Assembly (NCBI GenBank): GCA_964353555.1
Contig: CAYGWM010000121.1
Span: forward strand, 1 to 11,983
DNA: 11,983 bases
DNA from: PR03 sp964353555
GTDB lineage: Bacteria > Myxococcota_A > UBA9160 > PR03
Direction: 5' to 3'
The translations under genes and the position numbers were made by a program. The number at the start of each line of letters is the position of its first letter. Position 1 is the stretch's first letter. Shown in pieces: positions 1 through 9,540 of this stretch. Below the pieces are notes generated by a model that saw only the letters and a program-made list of their open reading frames with translations, was not told where the DNA came from and ran no database searches.

Positions 1-14
1 GCTTGGGCGCGCAA
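1..14 (-). CDS. Possible start of next minus-strand gene (partial)
   Basis: Reading the minus strand after lolD, GGAGG at 26-22 or so stands 6 nt before a TTG codon at 14-12, and the frame is open to the window edge. This is as good a ribosome-binding site as those of the proven genes here. The same frame is also open from an ATG at 92-90, but that codon lacks a well-placed Shine-Dalgarno sequence. Only about four codons are visible, so the product cannot be named. In deltaproteobacterial genomes an outer-membrane assembly gene such as bamA often follows lolD; that is a guess from recalled gene order only. Confidence 0.25.
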
Positions 15-171
15 TCGCTTCCTCCGGTTCGACACTTCGTCGGTTGAGGTCGGCAGGTGGGGGTTCGCGAGGAGGGAGGATCGGCGCCGCATTTTAGGCG
101 GGAGGGTTTTCCTCGGCAACCCCGAAGGCCCCGGTTTTTTCAAGTCTTGACGCAGAGTTATCGCTTCTTCG

Positions 172-886
<715 letters not shown>

Positions 887-894
<8 letters not shown>

Positions 895-2725
895 AGCGGA
901 GCGCTTCCACGGGATCGAGGCGCGCGCCCTGCCTCGACGGAATCCACGTGCCGCCGAGCGCCAGCGCCATCGCGATGCCGACGACGGCTGCGATCTGCAC
1001 GACGTCGAGCTGTGCCGGCAGCTGCGAGATGCCCTGATAGACCGAGGCGGGCAGCGCATCGATGCCGAACAGATCTTCGACGCGATGCTGGATCCAGTCG
1101 AGGCGCGTCGTGACGGCGATCCCGGTGACGACACCGATCACCGTCCCGGTAAGCCCGATCAGCGCGCCTTCGATCGCAAAGATGCGCTCGATCGCAGCGT
1201 CGCGCGCGCCCATTGCTTTGAGGATCGCGATGTCGCTCGACTTCTCCATGATCATCATGATCAGCGTCACGACGATCGCGAATGCCGCCACCACCATGAT
1301 CATCGTCAGCAGTACGAACATCATCACGCGCTCGGTCTTCAGCGCCTGGAAGAAGGCCGGGAAGAACTCCTTCCAATCGCGCGTAAAGTACGGGAAGCCG
1401 AGCTCCGCCTGCACCTGGTCGGCGACGCGCGCGGAGCGGTAGTAGTCGACGGTGCGGACTTCGATGCCGTCCACCACGTCGCCCTCGCGCTTGAAGTCCT
1501 GCGCCGCGCGCAGGCTCGTATACGTGACGATCTCGTCGCCCTGGAACTGACTCGAGCGAAAGATGCCCGCAACCTCAAAGCGCATCAGCCGCGGCGCGGT
1601 TCCGAGCGGCGTCGGCGGTCCGCCGAACGGCGAGATCAGCAGCAGCGGATCGCCGACCCCGACGCCGAGCGCGCCGGCCAGTTCGTCACCGACGATGATG
1701 CCCGGGTCCGGTGCTTCGCCGTCAGCCGACGGCGGCGGGATCAGCGCGTCGAGCGAGCCAGCGATCAGGTCCTTGCGCAGATCGGTGACGTCGCCGACGC
1801 GCGCCGGGTCGATGCCCTGCAAGCGCACGCCGACGATCTCGCCGCCATTGCCGCGCACCATTCCCTCCGCCCGCACGAACGGCGAGCCGGCGACGACGTC
1901 CGGCTGCGCGAGCACGCGCTCGAGTAGCGCGGGGTAGTCGCCGAACGGGCCGATCCCGCTCTGGACGGTGAAATGCGCTCGGTTGCCGATGATCTCCTCG
2001 CGCCAGGTGCGCTCGAAGCCGTTCATCACCGAGAGCACCGTGATGATCAGCCACACACCCGCCGCGACGCCCGCGATGCAGATTCCGGTGATCACCGAGA
2101 TGAAGGTCTGGCGCCGCTTCGCGATCAGGTAGCGCGACGCGATGAACCACTCGGCGCTGCCGCGCAGATCGAGGAAGCCGGCGAGCGCGAGCGGCGCGAC
2201 GCCGAGCAGCACGATCGCACCGAGCACGGCGAGCAGCACGTGGCCGGCGTCGCCGAGCGCGCGGCGCACGTCGAGATCGAGCGACCCGACCCCCGGCACG
2301 CCGGCCGCGAGCGCAACGCCGACGACGAGCATCACCACGCCGGTCCTCGCGAGCGCGCGCCCCGAAAGCAGGCGTAGCGCGAGCATGGCTGCGACGGTCG
2401 CGATCGCCACCAGCGCGAGCGCCGTGCCGAGGGCGAGCGGCAGTGCCTGGATCAGCGCGTCGCCGCGTTCGAACACGCCCGGCACTTCGAGGTCGATCGC
2501 GACGAAGGTGAGCGCAGCGGCGACGAGCCCCATCGCGAGCAGCACGCTACGCGGCCGCCGCACCTGCCTCGCGAAGCGTTCCAGCACCACCACGGCGGCG
2601 CCGATGAACATCGCCGCGAGCAGCACCAGCCCCGCGACGAGCAACACGATGAACGCCAGCGCCAACGCGCCGCCGGTAGCGCCCGCCACTTCCCAGATCC
2701 GTGCCGCAAGCTCTGCCATCATCAT
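887..2725 (-). CDS. lolC: LolC/LolE-family permease with N-terminal membrane extension
   Basis: This is the membrane permease partner of LolD for releasing lipoproteins from the inner membrane. Residues 190-612 form a complete LolC/E protein: a first membrane helix (about 207-234), a large periplasmic domain (about 235-465), three more helices (about 466-492, 517-540, 573-595), the cytoplasmic coupling segment EKSSDIAILKAMGA (494-507) and the family C-terminus ending PVEALRYE. At 612 residues it is about 200 longer than typical LolC/E (about 400-415). The extra N-terminal part (1-189) holds about five hydrophobic helices (19-47, 60-80, 90-118, 127-147, 160-185), with no family I recognise. 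Three in-frame ATG codons (2725, 2722, 2719) are possible starts; GGAG lies 5 nt before the first. The first ATG overlaps the lysS stop by one base. Only one permease is present here, so the complex may be a LolF-like homodimer unless a partner lies elsewhere. Confidence 0.88.
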
Positions 2726-4202
2726 CAGGACTCCGTGCCGGCGCGCATGTACGGGAACAGCAGCACTTCCCGGAGGTGCGCGGCGTCGCAGAGCAGCATC
2801 ACCACGCGGTCGATGCCGACGCCGAGTCCGCCCGTCGGGGGCATGCCGTGTTCCATCGCGAGCAGGAAATCCTCGTCGAGCGGCTGCGCCTCTTCGTCGC
2901 CGGCGGCCTTTGCGACGCGCTGCTCCTCGAAGCGGCCGCGCTGGTCCTCGGGGTCGTTCAGCTCGCTGAACGCATTCGCCAGCTCCATGCCGCCGACGAA
3001 GAGCTCGAAGCGCTCGACCAGGCGCGGATCCGCGCTGCTGCGCTTCGCGAGCGGCGACAATTCGACGGGGTAGTCCGTCACGAAAGTGGGCTGCACGAGC
3101 GTGGGCTCGACGTGCTCGCTGAACAGGTGATCGACGAGTTGACCCCAGGTCGGCGCGTCGCCGGCGTCGAGGCCCTTGTCGAGTACGCGCGCGCGCAGCG
3201 TCGCGAAGTCGGCGGCGGCGAGCACATCGACGCCACAGCGTTCGAGGATGCCATCGCGGATCGCGAGGCGCGGCCAATCACCGCCGAATTCGATCGGCTG
3301 CTCGCGATGCGTGACGAGCGTCCCGCCCGTCACCGCGACGACGACGTGTTGCAGCAGCGCCTGCACCAGCTCCATCATGTCGCGGTAGTCGGCGTAGGCC
3401 TGGTAGCACTCCATCATCGTGAACTCGGGGTTGTGCTTGCGCGACACGCCCTCGTTGCGAAAGTTGTGGCCGACTTCGTAGACGCGATCGAACCCGCCGA
3501 TCACGAGTCGCTTCAGGTACAGCTCGTCCGAAATGCGCAGGTAGACGTGTTGATCGTAGACGTCGTAGTGCGTGACGAACGGACGCGCCGACGCGCCGCC
3601 GTAGAGCGGCTGCAGCACGGGCGTTTCCACCTCGAGGAAGTCGCGACCGTCGAGAAACGCCCGCAGCGCGGTGATCGCGCGGGAGCGCGTCACCGCAGCG
3701 CGGCGCGCTTCCGGATTGGTGAGCAGGTCGAGGTAGCGCTGCCGGTAGCGCGCCTCGACATCGACGAGTCCGTGCCACTTCTCAGGCAGCGGATGCAGAC
3801 ACTTCGCAACGACGGCGAGCGCGCGAGTACCCACCGTCAACTCGCCGGTACGCGTGCGCCACAGCACGCCCTCGGCGCGCACGAAGTCGCCGACGTCGAC
3901 GAGCGGCAGCAGCGCCAGCACATCAGCCGAAAGCTCCGGCTTGCGGAAGCTCGCCTGCAGCGACACGCCATCCTCGACGAGCGTCATGAAGACCAACTTG
4001 CCGAACGAGCGGATCGCCAGCACACGGCCCGCGACAGCGACCTGTACCGCCGCGGCTTCGAGCGCCGCTTCGTCGTCCGCGTCGTGGCGGCGGCGAAGCT
4101 CGGCGAGCCGCAGCAGCGGCCCGACTCGCGCCGGGTACGGATCGAGGCCGGCCGCACGCAGCGCCGCCAATCGTTCGGCGCGCACCTTGCGCTCGCTCTC
4201 GC

Positions 4203-4206
<4 letters not shown>
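2725..4206 (-). CDS. lysS: Lysyl-tRNA synthetase, class II (LysRS)
   Basis: This enzyme charges tRNA-Lys with lysine in the cytoplasm using ATP. The 493-residue product (E. coli LysS is 505) shows an OB-fold anticodon-binding domain (about 55-140) and a class II catalytic core: motif 1 region ending FLEVETPVLQP (190-200), GGASARPFVTH (203-213), motif 2 with NFRNEG (248-253) and HNPEFTMME (258-266), and motif 3 GGLGVGIDRVVML (459-471). The frame is open far upstream into prfB, but GTG at 4206 is the clear start. The LysRS N-terminus begins there, GGAGG sits 6 nt upstream, and the codon overlaps the prfB stop as GTGA. The prfB-lysS pair is also adjacent in E. coli. The stop shares its A with the first ATG of the Lol permease gene. 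Confidence 0.96.
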
Positions 4207-5355
<1,149 letters not shown>

Positions 5356-5358
5356 CGC

Positions 5359-6909
5359 CTAGTTCCTCCGCCGCACGCGACCTGCAACGGCCAGCGCCGC
5401 GACGCCCACCGAAGCGGCGAGCGGCAACCAGTCGCCGTGTCGCGCATAGAACGACGCGCCCGCGCGCAGCGGGAGGTCGGCGACGAGCAGCGTCTGTTCG
5501 AAGAGTTTCGTCTGCATCCGCACGCGACCGCGGTCGTCGATCAAGGCCGACACGCCGGTGTTCGCGGCCCGCGCCGTCCAAACCCGGTTCTCGGCTGCAC
5601 GAACCGCCGTCATGACCAGGAACTGATAGGGCGCCCCGGTGCGCCCGTACCAGGCGTCGTTCGTGATCGCGAGGAGCAGATGGCCTCCATCACTCACGAA
5701 TCGACTCACCAGGTTCGGAAAGAGCAGTTCATAGCAAATCGGCACGCCCGCCGTGAGCGTCGCACCGCCCGGCAGCGGGATCGCGATGGCGCGCGGCGTG
5801 CGACCCGGCGACACGTCGGTCGTCGCGGCGCCGCGTGCGATCGCCGAGACGAAACGACCCAGCAGATCGCGGAGCGGGACGTATTCGCCGAACGGAACCA
5901 GATGGGTCTTGTCGTAGCGATCGACGATGCGCCCGTCCGGCGCGACGACGAAAGCGCTGTCGTAGTAGCGCATGCCGCCTTCGGCGATCCGCTCGGCGCC
6001 GACCGCGCCGACGACCAGTGTGGCGTTGGTTTCGAGCGCGAGCGCACCGAGTCGCTCCGCGAGTTCGTCGCTCCAATCCGGCGAACCCGGTGCCGCCGTC
6101 TCGGGCCACAGCACCAACTGCGCGCCCTGCTCCGCAGCCGTTCGGGTCAGCGCCTCATAGTCCGCGAGCGTGCGCTCGGCCCACGCGGGACTCCACTTCA
6201 CGCCCTGATCGATGTTGCCCTGGAGCGTCGCGACGCGAACGCTGCCGGTGGGCGCCGTGTCGTCGAGAACGCCGTCGAGAGTGCCAAAGACGTGCAGCGC
6301 GGCGACCCCCAGCAGCGCCGCGACCGGCGCGCGCCGGCGCCGCTCGCCGCTCGCGAGAGCGGCGAGCGCGGCGCTGCCCAGCACCGTCGCAAAGCTGAGT
6401 CCCCAGACACCGGTCCACGGCGCGAGTCCGAGCAGCGACGCGTTCTGGTGCTGCGCGTAGCCGATCAGCGCCCACGGAAAGCCCGTCAGCACGAAGCTGC
6501 GCGCCCATTCGAGCGCGACCCAGAGCGCCGCTGCGACGAACGGCGACGCCAGGCCGGCCGCGCCGAAGCCGCTCCACGCCGCCCCGAACAGCGCGAAGAA
6601 CAGCGCCGGATAGAGCGCGAGCCCGATCGGTGCGAGCACGCCCACCAGCACCGGCGCGTCGCCATAGTGAACCGTCGCGACGTAGATCCAATGGAACACC
6701 AGCGCGTGCGCGGCGAGCCCGGCGATGAACGCCCAGCAGGCCGCCGCGCGCGGCGCGAGTCCGCGCAACCCTAGAATCAGCAGCGCCGGTGCGAGCCAGC
6801 CCGCGCCGAAGCCGAGATCGAATTCGAGGTCGCCGAAGCGCTGCGGGAACGCCAGCACGAACGCGGCGGCGAACGCAGCCAGAAAGGCCGCGCGACGGCG
6901 TCCCGTCAT
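5359..6909 (-). CDS. lnt: Apolipoprotein N-acyltransferase
   Basis: Lnt transfers an acyl chain from a phospholipid to the N-terminal diacylglyceryl-cysteine of apolipoproteins in the inner membrane, the last step before Lol sorting. The 516-residue protein (E. coli 512) has an N-terminal membrane domain of several hydrophobic helices (about 8-210) and a periplasmic nitrilase-like domain (about 222-480), then a final helix (about 494-510). The catalytic triad is present: Glu270 in LVLWPE, Lys334 in YDKTHLVPFGEY and Cys392 in GVPICYE. Family residues NDAWYG are at 417-422. The ATG at 6909 overlaps the ybeY stop as ATGA; an AGGCGG stretch lies just upstream. The gene ends in TAG, unlike its neighbours, 3 nt before prfB. 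Having Lnt and the Lol genes in one operon places two successive lipoprotein steps under one control. Confidence 0.96.
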   Translation of the reverse strand: MTGRRRAAFLAAFAAAFVLAFPQRFGDLEFDLGFGAGWLAPALLILGLRGLAPRAAACWAFIAGLAAHALVFHWIYVATVHYGDAPVLVGVLAPIGLALYPALFFALFGAAWSGFGAAGLASPFVAAALWVALEWARSFVLTGFPWALIGYAQHQNASLLGLAPWTGVWGLSFATVLGSAALAALASGERRRRAPVAALLGVAALHVFGTLDGVLDDTAPTGSVRVATLQGNIDQGVKWSPAWAERTLADYEALTRTAAEQGAQLVLWPETAAPGSPDWSDELAERLGALALETNATLVVGAVGAERIAEGGMRYYDSAFVVAPDGRIVDRYDKTHLVPFGEYVPLRDLLGRFVSAIARGAATTDVSPGRTPRAIAIPLPGGATLTAGVPICYELLFPNLVSRFVSDGGHLLLAITNDAWYGRTGAPYQFLVMTAVRAAENRVWTARAANTGVSALIDDRGRVRMQTKLFEQTLLVADLPLRAGASFYARHGDWLPLAASVGVAALAVAGRVRRRN

Positions 6910-7349
6910 GCACGAACCGCCTGCCAGAGGCGGCGCTCTTCGGCCCCCATGCGGCGCGCTTCGTCGCTCGCTTCGTGGTCGTGGCCGATCAGGTGCAGCA
7001 CGCCGTGGATCATCAGCTTGGCGAGTTCGTCGTCGAGGGCGCGGCGCGCGCGACGCGCCTGGCGCGCAGCCTGCTCGACGTCGATCACGACGTCGCCGAG
7101 CAGCCCGCCGCGGTATTCGCTGTGGGCGCCCTCGAGCAGCGAGAACGAGAGCACGTCGGTGGGGCCGCGCTTGCCGCGGTGGCGCTCGTTCAGCGCGGCC
7201 ATCGCGACGTCATCGACGAGCGAGAGCGAGAGTTCGGCGTGAGCCTGCGCGACCTCGCGCAGCACGCGCCGCGCGCGGCGCGCCAGCAGCGGACGATCGA
7301 AGCGCGCCGCCACGAGCCCGCGCGGCGGGCCCGAGAGCCGCAGCGTCAT
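6906..7349 (-). CDS. ybeY: YbeY, zinc-dependent rRNA-maturation endoribonuclease
   Basis: YbeY is a conserved cytoplasmic metalloprotein needed for 16S rRNA 3'-end maturation and late ribosome quality control. The 147-residue product (E. coli 155) carries the signature HGVLHLIGHDH at 115-125, where His115, His119 and His125 are the expected zinc ligands. The upstream family segment TDVLSFSL (64-71) and the GDVVID strand (85-90) are also present. A conserved aromatic usually in the zinc motif (GYDH) is His123 here (GHDH), a common variant. The ATG at 7349 overlaps the phoH stop as ATGA and the gene's own stop overlaps lnt the same way. The phoH-ybeY pairing is one of the most conserved bacterial gene neighbourhoods, and it supports the call. 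Confidence 0.95.
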   Translation of the reverse strand: MTLRLSGPPRGLVAARFDRPLLARRARRVLREVAQAHAELSLSLVDDVAMAALNERHRGKRGPTDVLSFSLLEGAHSEYRGGLLGDVVIDVEQAARQARRARRALDDELAKLMIHGVLHLIGHDHEASDEARRMGAEERRLWQAVRA

Positions 7350-8380
7350 CGCTCTTCGGGACGCGTAGTGCTCGCTCGATCGTAGGCGCGGATGATGCTC
7401 TGCACCAACGGATGGCGAACGACGTCGGCCTCGGTGAAGCGCATGAAGCCGATGCCCTCGACGCCCGCGAGCACGTGGGCCGCCTCCACCAGTCCGCTGG
7501 TCTTTTCGGGCGGCAGGTCGATCTGCGTGGTGTCACCCGTCACGACGGCCTTCGAGTCGAAGCCGAGTCGGGTCAGGAACATCTTCATCTGCTCGCTGGT
7601 GGTGTTCTGCGCCTCGTCGAGGATCACGAACGAATCGTTCAGCGTGCGGCCACGCATGAACGCGAGCGGCGCCACCTCGATCACGCCGCGCTCGATCAGC
7701 TGCTCCGCCTTGTCGAACGGCATCATGTCGTGGAGCGCGTCGTAGAGCGGTCGCAGGTACGGATTCACCTTCTCGGCCAGCGTGCCCGGCAGGAAGCCGA
7801 GTCGCTCGCCCGCTTCCACCGCGGGTCGCGCCAGAATCACGCGCGACACCTCGCGGCGATTGAGCGCCGCGACCGCGCACGCCATCGCCAGATAGGTCTT
7901 GCCCGTGCCGGCCGGACCGATCGCGAATACCATGTCGTGGTCGCGGATCAGCTCGACATAGCGGCGCTGCGACAAGTTCTTCGCCAGCACGCGACGTCGC
8001 GTGCCGGCGTCGCCGAGCACGTCCTCGTAGACGTCGTGCAGCTCGATGTCGGGACGGCCGGAGGCGAGGCGCGCGACCGACGCCACGTCGCGCGCGTGGA
8101 ACGCATGGCCGGCGCGCAGCCGGCCGTACAACTCTTCGAGCACCTTGCGCCCCGCCGCAACCTGCACGGGATCCCCAATCAGACGCACCTCGTTGCCACG
8201 TGCGCGCACGTCGATGCGCAGCTCCTGCTCGAGGATGCGCAACGTGCGCTCGCCATCGCCGTAGAGCTCGGCGGCCATCCGGTTGTCGTCGAAGATCAGG
8301 GTCTGCCGGGTACTGGCATCGTTCGGAGCGTCGGATCGGGTCTCGGCGTTCTGCAGCGGCTTGGAGTCGGCCAGGGACAT
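7346..8380 (-). CDS. ybeZ: PhoH-family ATPase (PhoH-like, YbeZ type)
   Basis: This is a PhoH-like P-loop NTPase; YbeZ-type members partner YbeY and are thought to act on RNA, but the exact reaction is not settled. The 344-residue product (E. coli YbeZ about 346-359) has an N-terminal nucleic-acid-binding-like region (about 35-95), then the ATPase domain: Walker A GPAGTGKT (155-162), RPAVEAGERLGFLPG (185-199) and Walker B VILDEAQN (252-259), followed by TGDTTQIDLP (281-290). The ATG at 8380 is the only good start: GGGAG abuts it with no spacer, which is unusual, but no alternative start nearby has a better site. A 14-nt gap separates it from the DUF4388 gene, the largest gap in the operon. No membrane segment is visible. 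Confidence 0.93.
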   Translation of the reverse strand: MSLADSKPLQNAETRSDAPNDASTRQTLIFDDNRMAAELYGDGERTLRILEQELRIDVRARGNEVRLIGDPVQVAAGRKVLEELYGRLRAGHAFHARDVASVARLASGRPDIELHDVYEDVLGDAGTRRRVLAKNLSQRRYVELIRDHDMVFAIGPAGTGKTYLAMACAVAALNRREVSRVILARPAVEAGERLGFLPGTLAEKVNPYLRPLYDALHDMMPFDKAEQLIERGVIEVAPLAFMRGRTLNDSFVILDEAQNTTSEQMKMFLTRLGFDSKAVVTGDTTQIDLPPEKTSGLVEAAHVLAGVEGIGFMRFTEADVVRHPLVQSIIRAYDRASTTRPEER

Positions 8381-8394
8381 CTCCCGATGCGAGT

Positions 8395-9540
8395 TCAGCG
8401 ATTCGGCGGCCTCTGGGCCTCGGCGTCGATGCGAAGGGCGCGATCGGGCGCGAGAATGATGGGCCCCTCGGTGCTTGCGCCGACATAGTAGGCGCCGCGC
8501 TCCGCGGGCGTCAACGCGGCGCCGCCCTGCTCGGCCCACGTCGCAACGCTTTCGAGTCCATCGGGCCAGCGACCTTCTGCGGCGCGATAGGCGAGGACCA
8601 TCGCACGGGCATTCTGCGTCGCGAAGCGCGTGCGCGCATGTTCCAGCGCATCGCGGCCGACGTCGAAGCCATCGGCGTTCGATCCGGAGCGAATCAGGCC
8701 GATTGCCGCGATCCCGGCGAGCAACGCGAACGGCGCCCACATCGCGACCCAGCGACGCGCTGCCGAACTCGCATCGGGCTGCGCGCTGCGGATCTCGGCG
8801 GCGCTCTGTACGTGCACCGGCTCGATCCACCCCGCACGCGCGAGCTGCACGAGAAGCCGCATCGCGCCGAAACTTCCGAGACGCGAGAGGTCGATCACCC
8901 GCCGCACGTTGGCGCGACCATCGACCAACAGGAACACGCGCTCCGCCTCGATCGGCGACGCCATCGCGCGACCGGCAGGCGAGTGGCGGTACTCCTCGAT
9001 GCTGCCGCGGCGCCGGAACACGACCGTCTCGGCTGGCGCCTCATTCGTGAAGGCCTGCCATTCGTCGACCATGCGCAGGCCGTCCATCAAGACCTGCTCG
9101 GCGCCGAGCAACGACTCGGCCGGTCGATCGTGCACAACGGGCTGCGCGACGAAGCGAAACGAGCCGTCCACCCACCGCAGCAGCTCGAAGATCGTCTCGC
9201 GCGTGAGCAGGTCCTCGACTTCGCGCAGCGACTCCGCGCCCAGCAATCCTTCCTCGACGAGGTGCTGTGCGATCGGAAGCGATGCTTCGTGCAGTGCCTC
9301 GATCGCGGCGAGGCGGTCACGCGGCACCAGTCCGCAGCGAACGATCATCTCGACCAGCGCCTCGTCGGCACGCGTTCCGACGGGCGCCGCGGATACGACG
9401 CCGCCCGCGTCGAAGCGCAGCGTCACTTCGCCTTTCTGGCCACGCACCTCGAGCAGGCCGGTCTTGCGCTGCTGACCGATCAGCTGGAACACCTCGCCCA
9501 TGCCGAAATCGCGCAAATTGCCGTGCAACGCGACCGTCAT
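8395..9540 (-). CDS. DUF4388 (PATAN-like) protein with C-terminal membrane anchor and tail
   Basis: The function is unknown. The N-terminus (about 1-55) reads as a DUF4388 domain, LHGNLRDFGMGEVFQLIGQQ followed by KTGLLEV and GEVTLRFDAGGVVSA. Such domains occur in deltaproteobacterial and cyanobacterial signalling proteins. Residues 56-160 are alpha-helical-looking, as in other DUF4388 proteins. Residues about 198-242 resemble a winged-helix fold (ERVFLLVDGRANVRRVIDLS). A single hydrophobic helix lies at 267-284. The final stretch (about 300-381) includes LAYRAAEGRWPDGLESV, reminiscent of pseudopilin-like C-terminal domains, a weak resemblance only. ATG 9540 overlaps the upstream stop as ATGA and has GGAG 6 nt before it; longer in-frame extensions lie inside the TPR gene and are rejected. 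With one helix and no signal peptide, the N-terminal domains are probably cytoplasmic and the tail periplasmic. Confidence 0.8.
   Translation of the reverse strand: MTVALHGNLRDFGMGEVFQLIGQQRKTGLLEVRGQKGEVTLRFDAGGVVSAAPVGTRADEALVEMIVRCGLVPRDRLAAIEALHEASLPIAQHLVEEGLLGAESLREVEDLLTRETIFELLRWVDGSFRFVAQPVVHDRPAESLLGAEQVLMDGLRMVDEWQAFTNEAPAETVVFRRRGSIEEYRHSPAGRAMASPIEAERVFLLVDGRANVRRVIDLSRLGSFGAMRLLVQLARAGWIEPVHVQSAAEIRSAQPDASSAARRWVAMWAPFALLAGIAAIGLIRSGSNADGFDVGRDALEHARTRFATQNARAMVLAYRAAEGRWPDGLESVATWAEQGGAALTPAERGAYYVGASTEGPIILAPDRALRIDAEAQRPPNR

Noticed and set aside
20..80. GTTCG-containing stretches at the left edge as tRNA T-arms
   Set aside because: No flanking complementary stem, anticodon arm or acceptor stem could be drawn on either strand.
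118..140. Possible terminator: AACC/GGTT stem followed by six T on the plus strand
   Set aside because: The stem has only about six pairs and a four-base bulge, and the T-run is on the wrong side for the minus-strand operon. No plus-strand gene in the window ends there.
2726..3277. In-frame upstream extension of the Lol permease to 796 residues
   Set aside because: It would lie wholly inside lysS. It is arginine-rich shadow sequence, and the ATG cluster at the lysS stop is a natural start.
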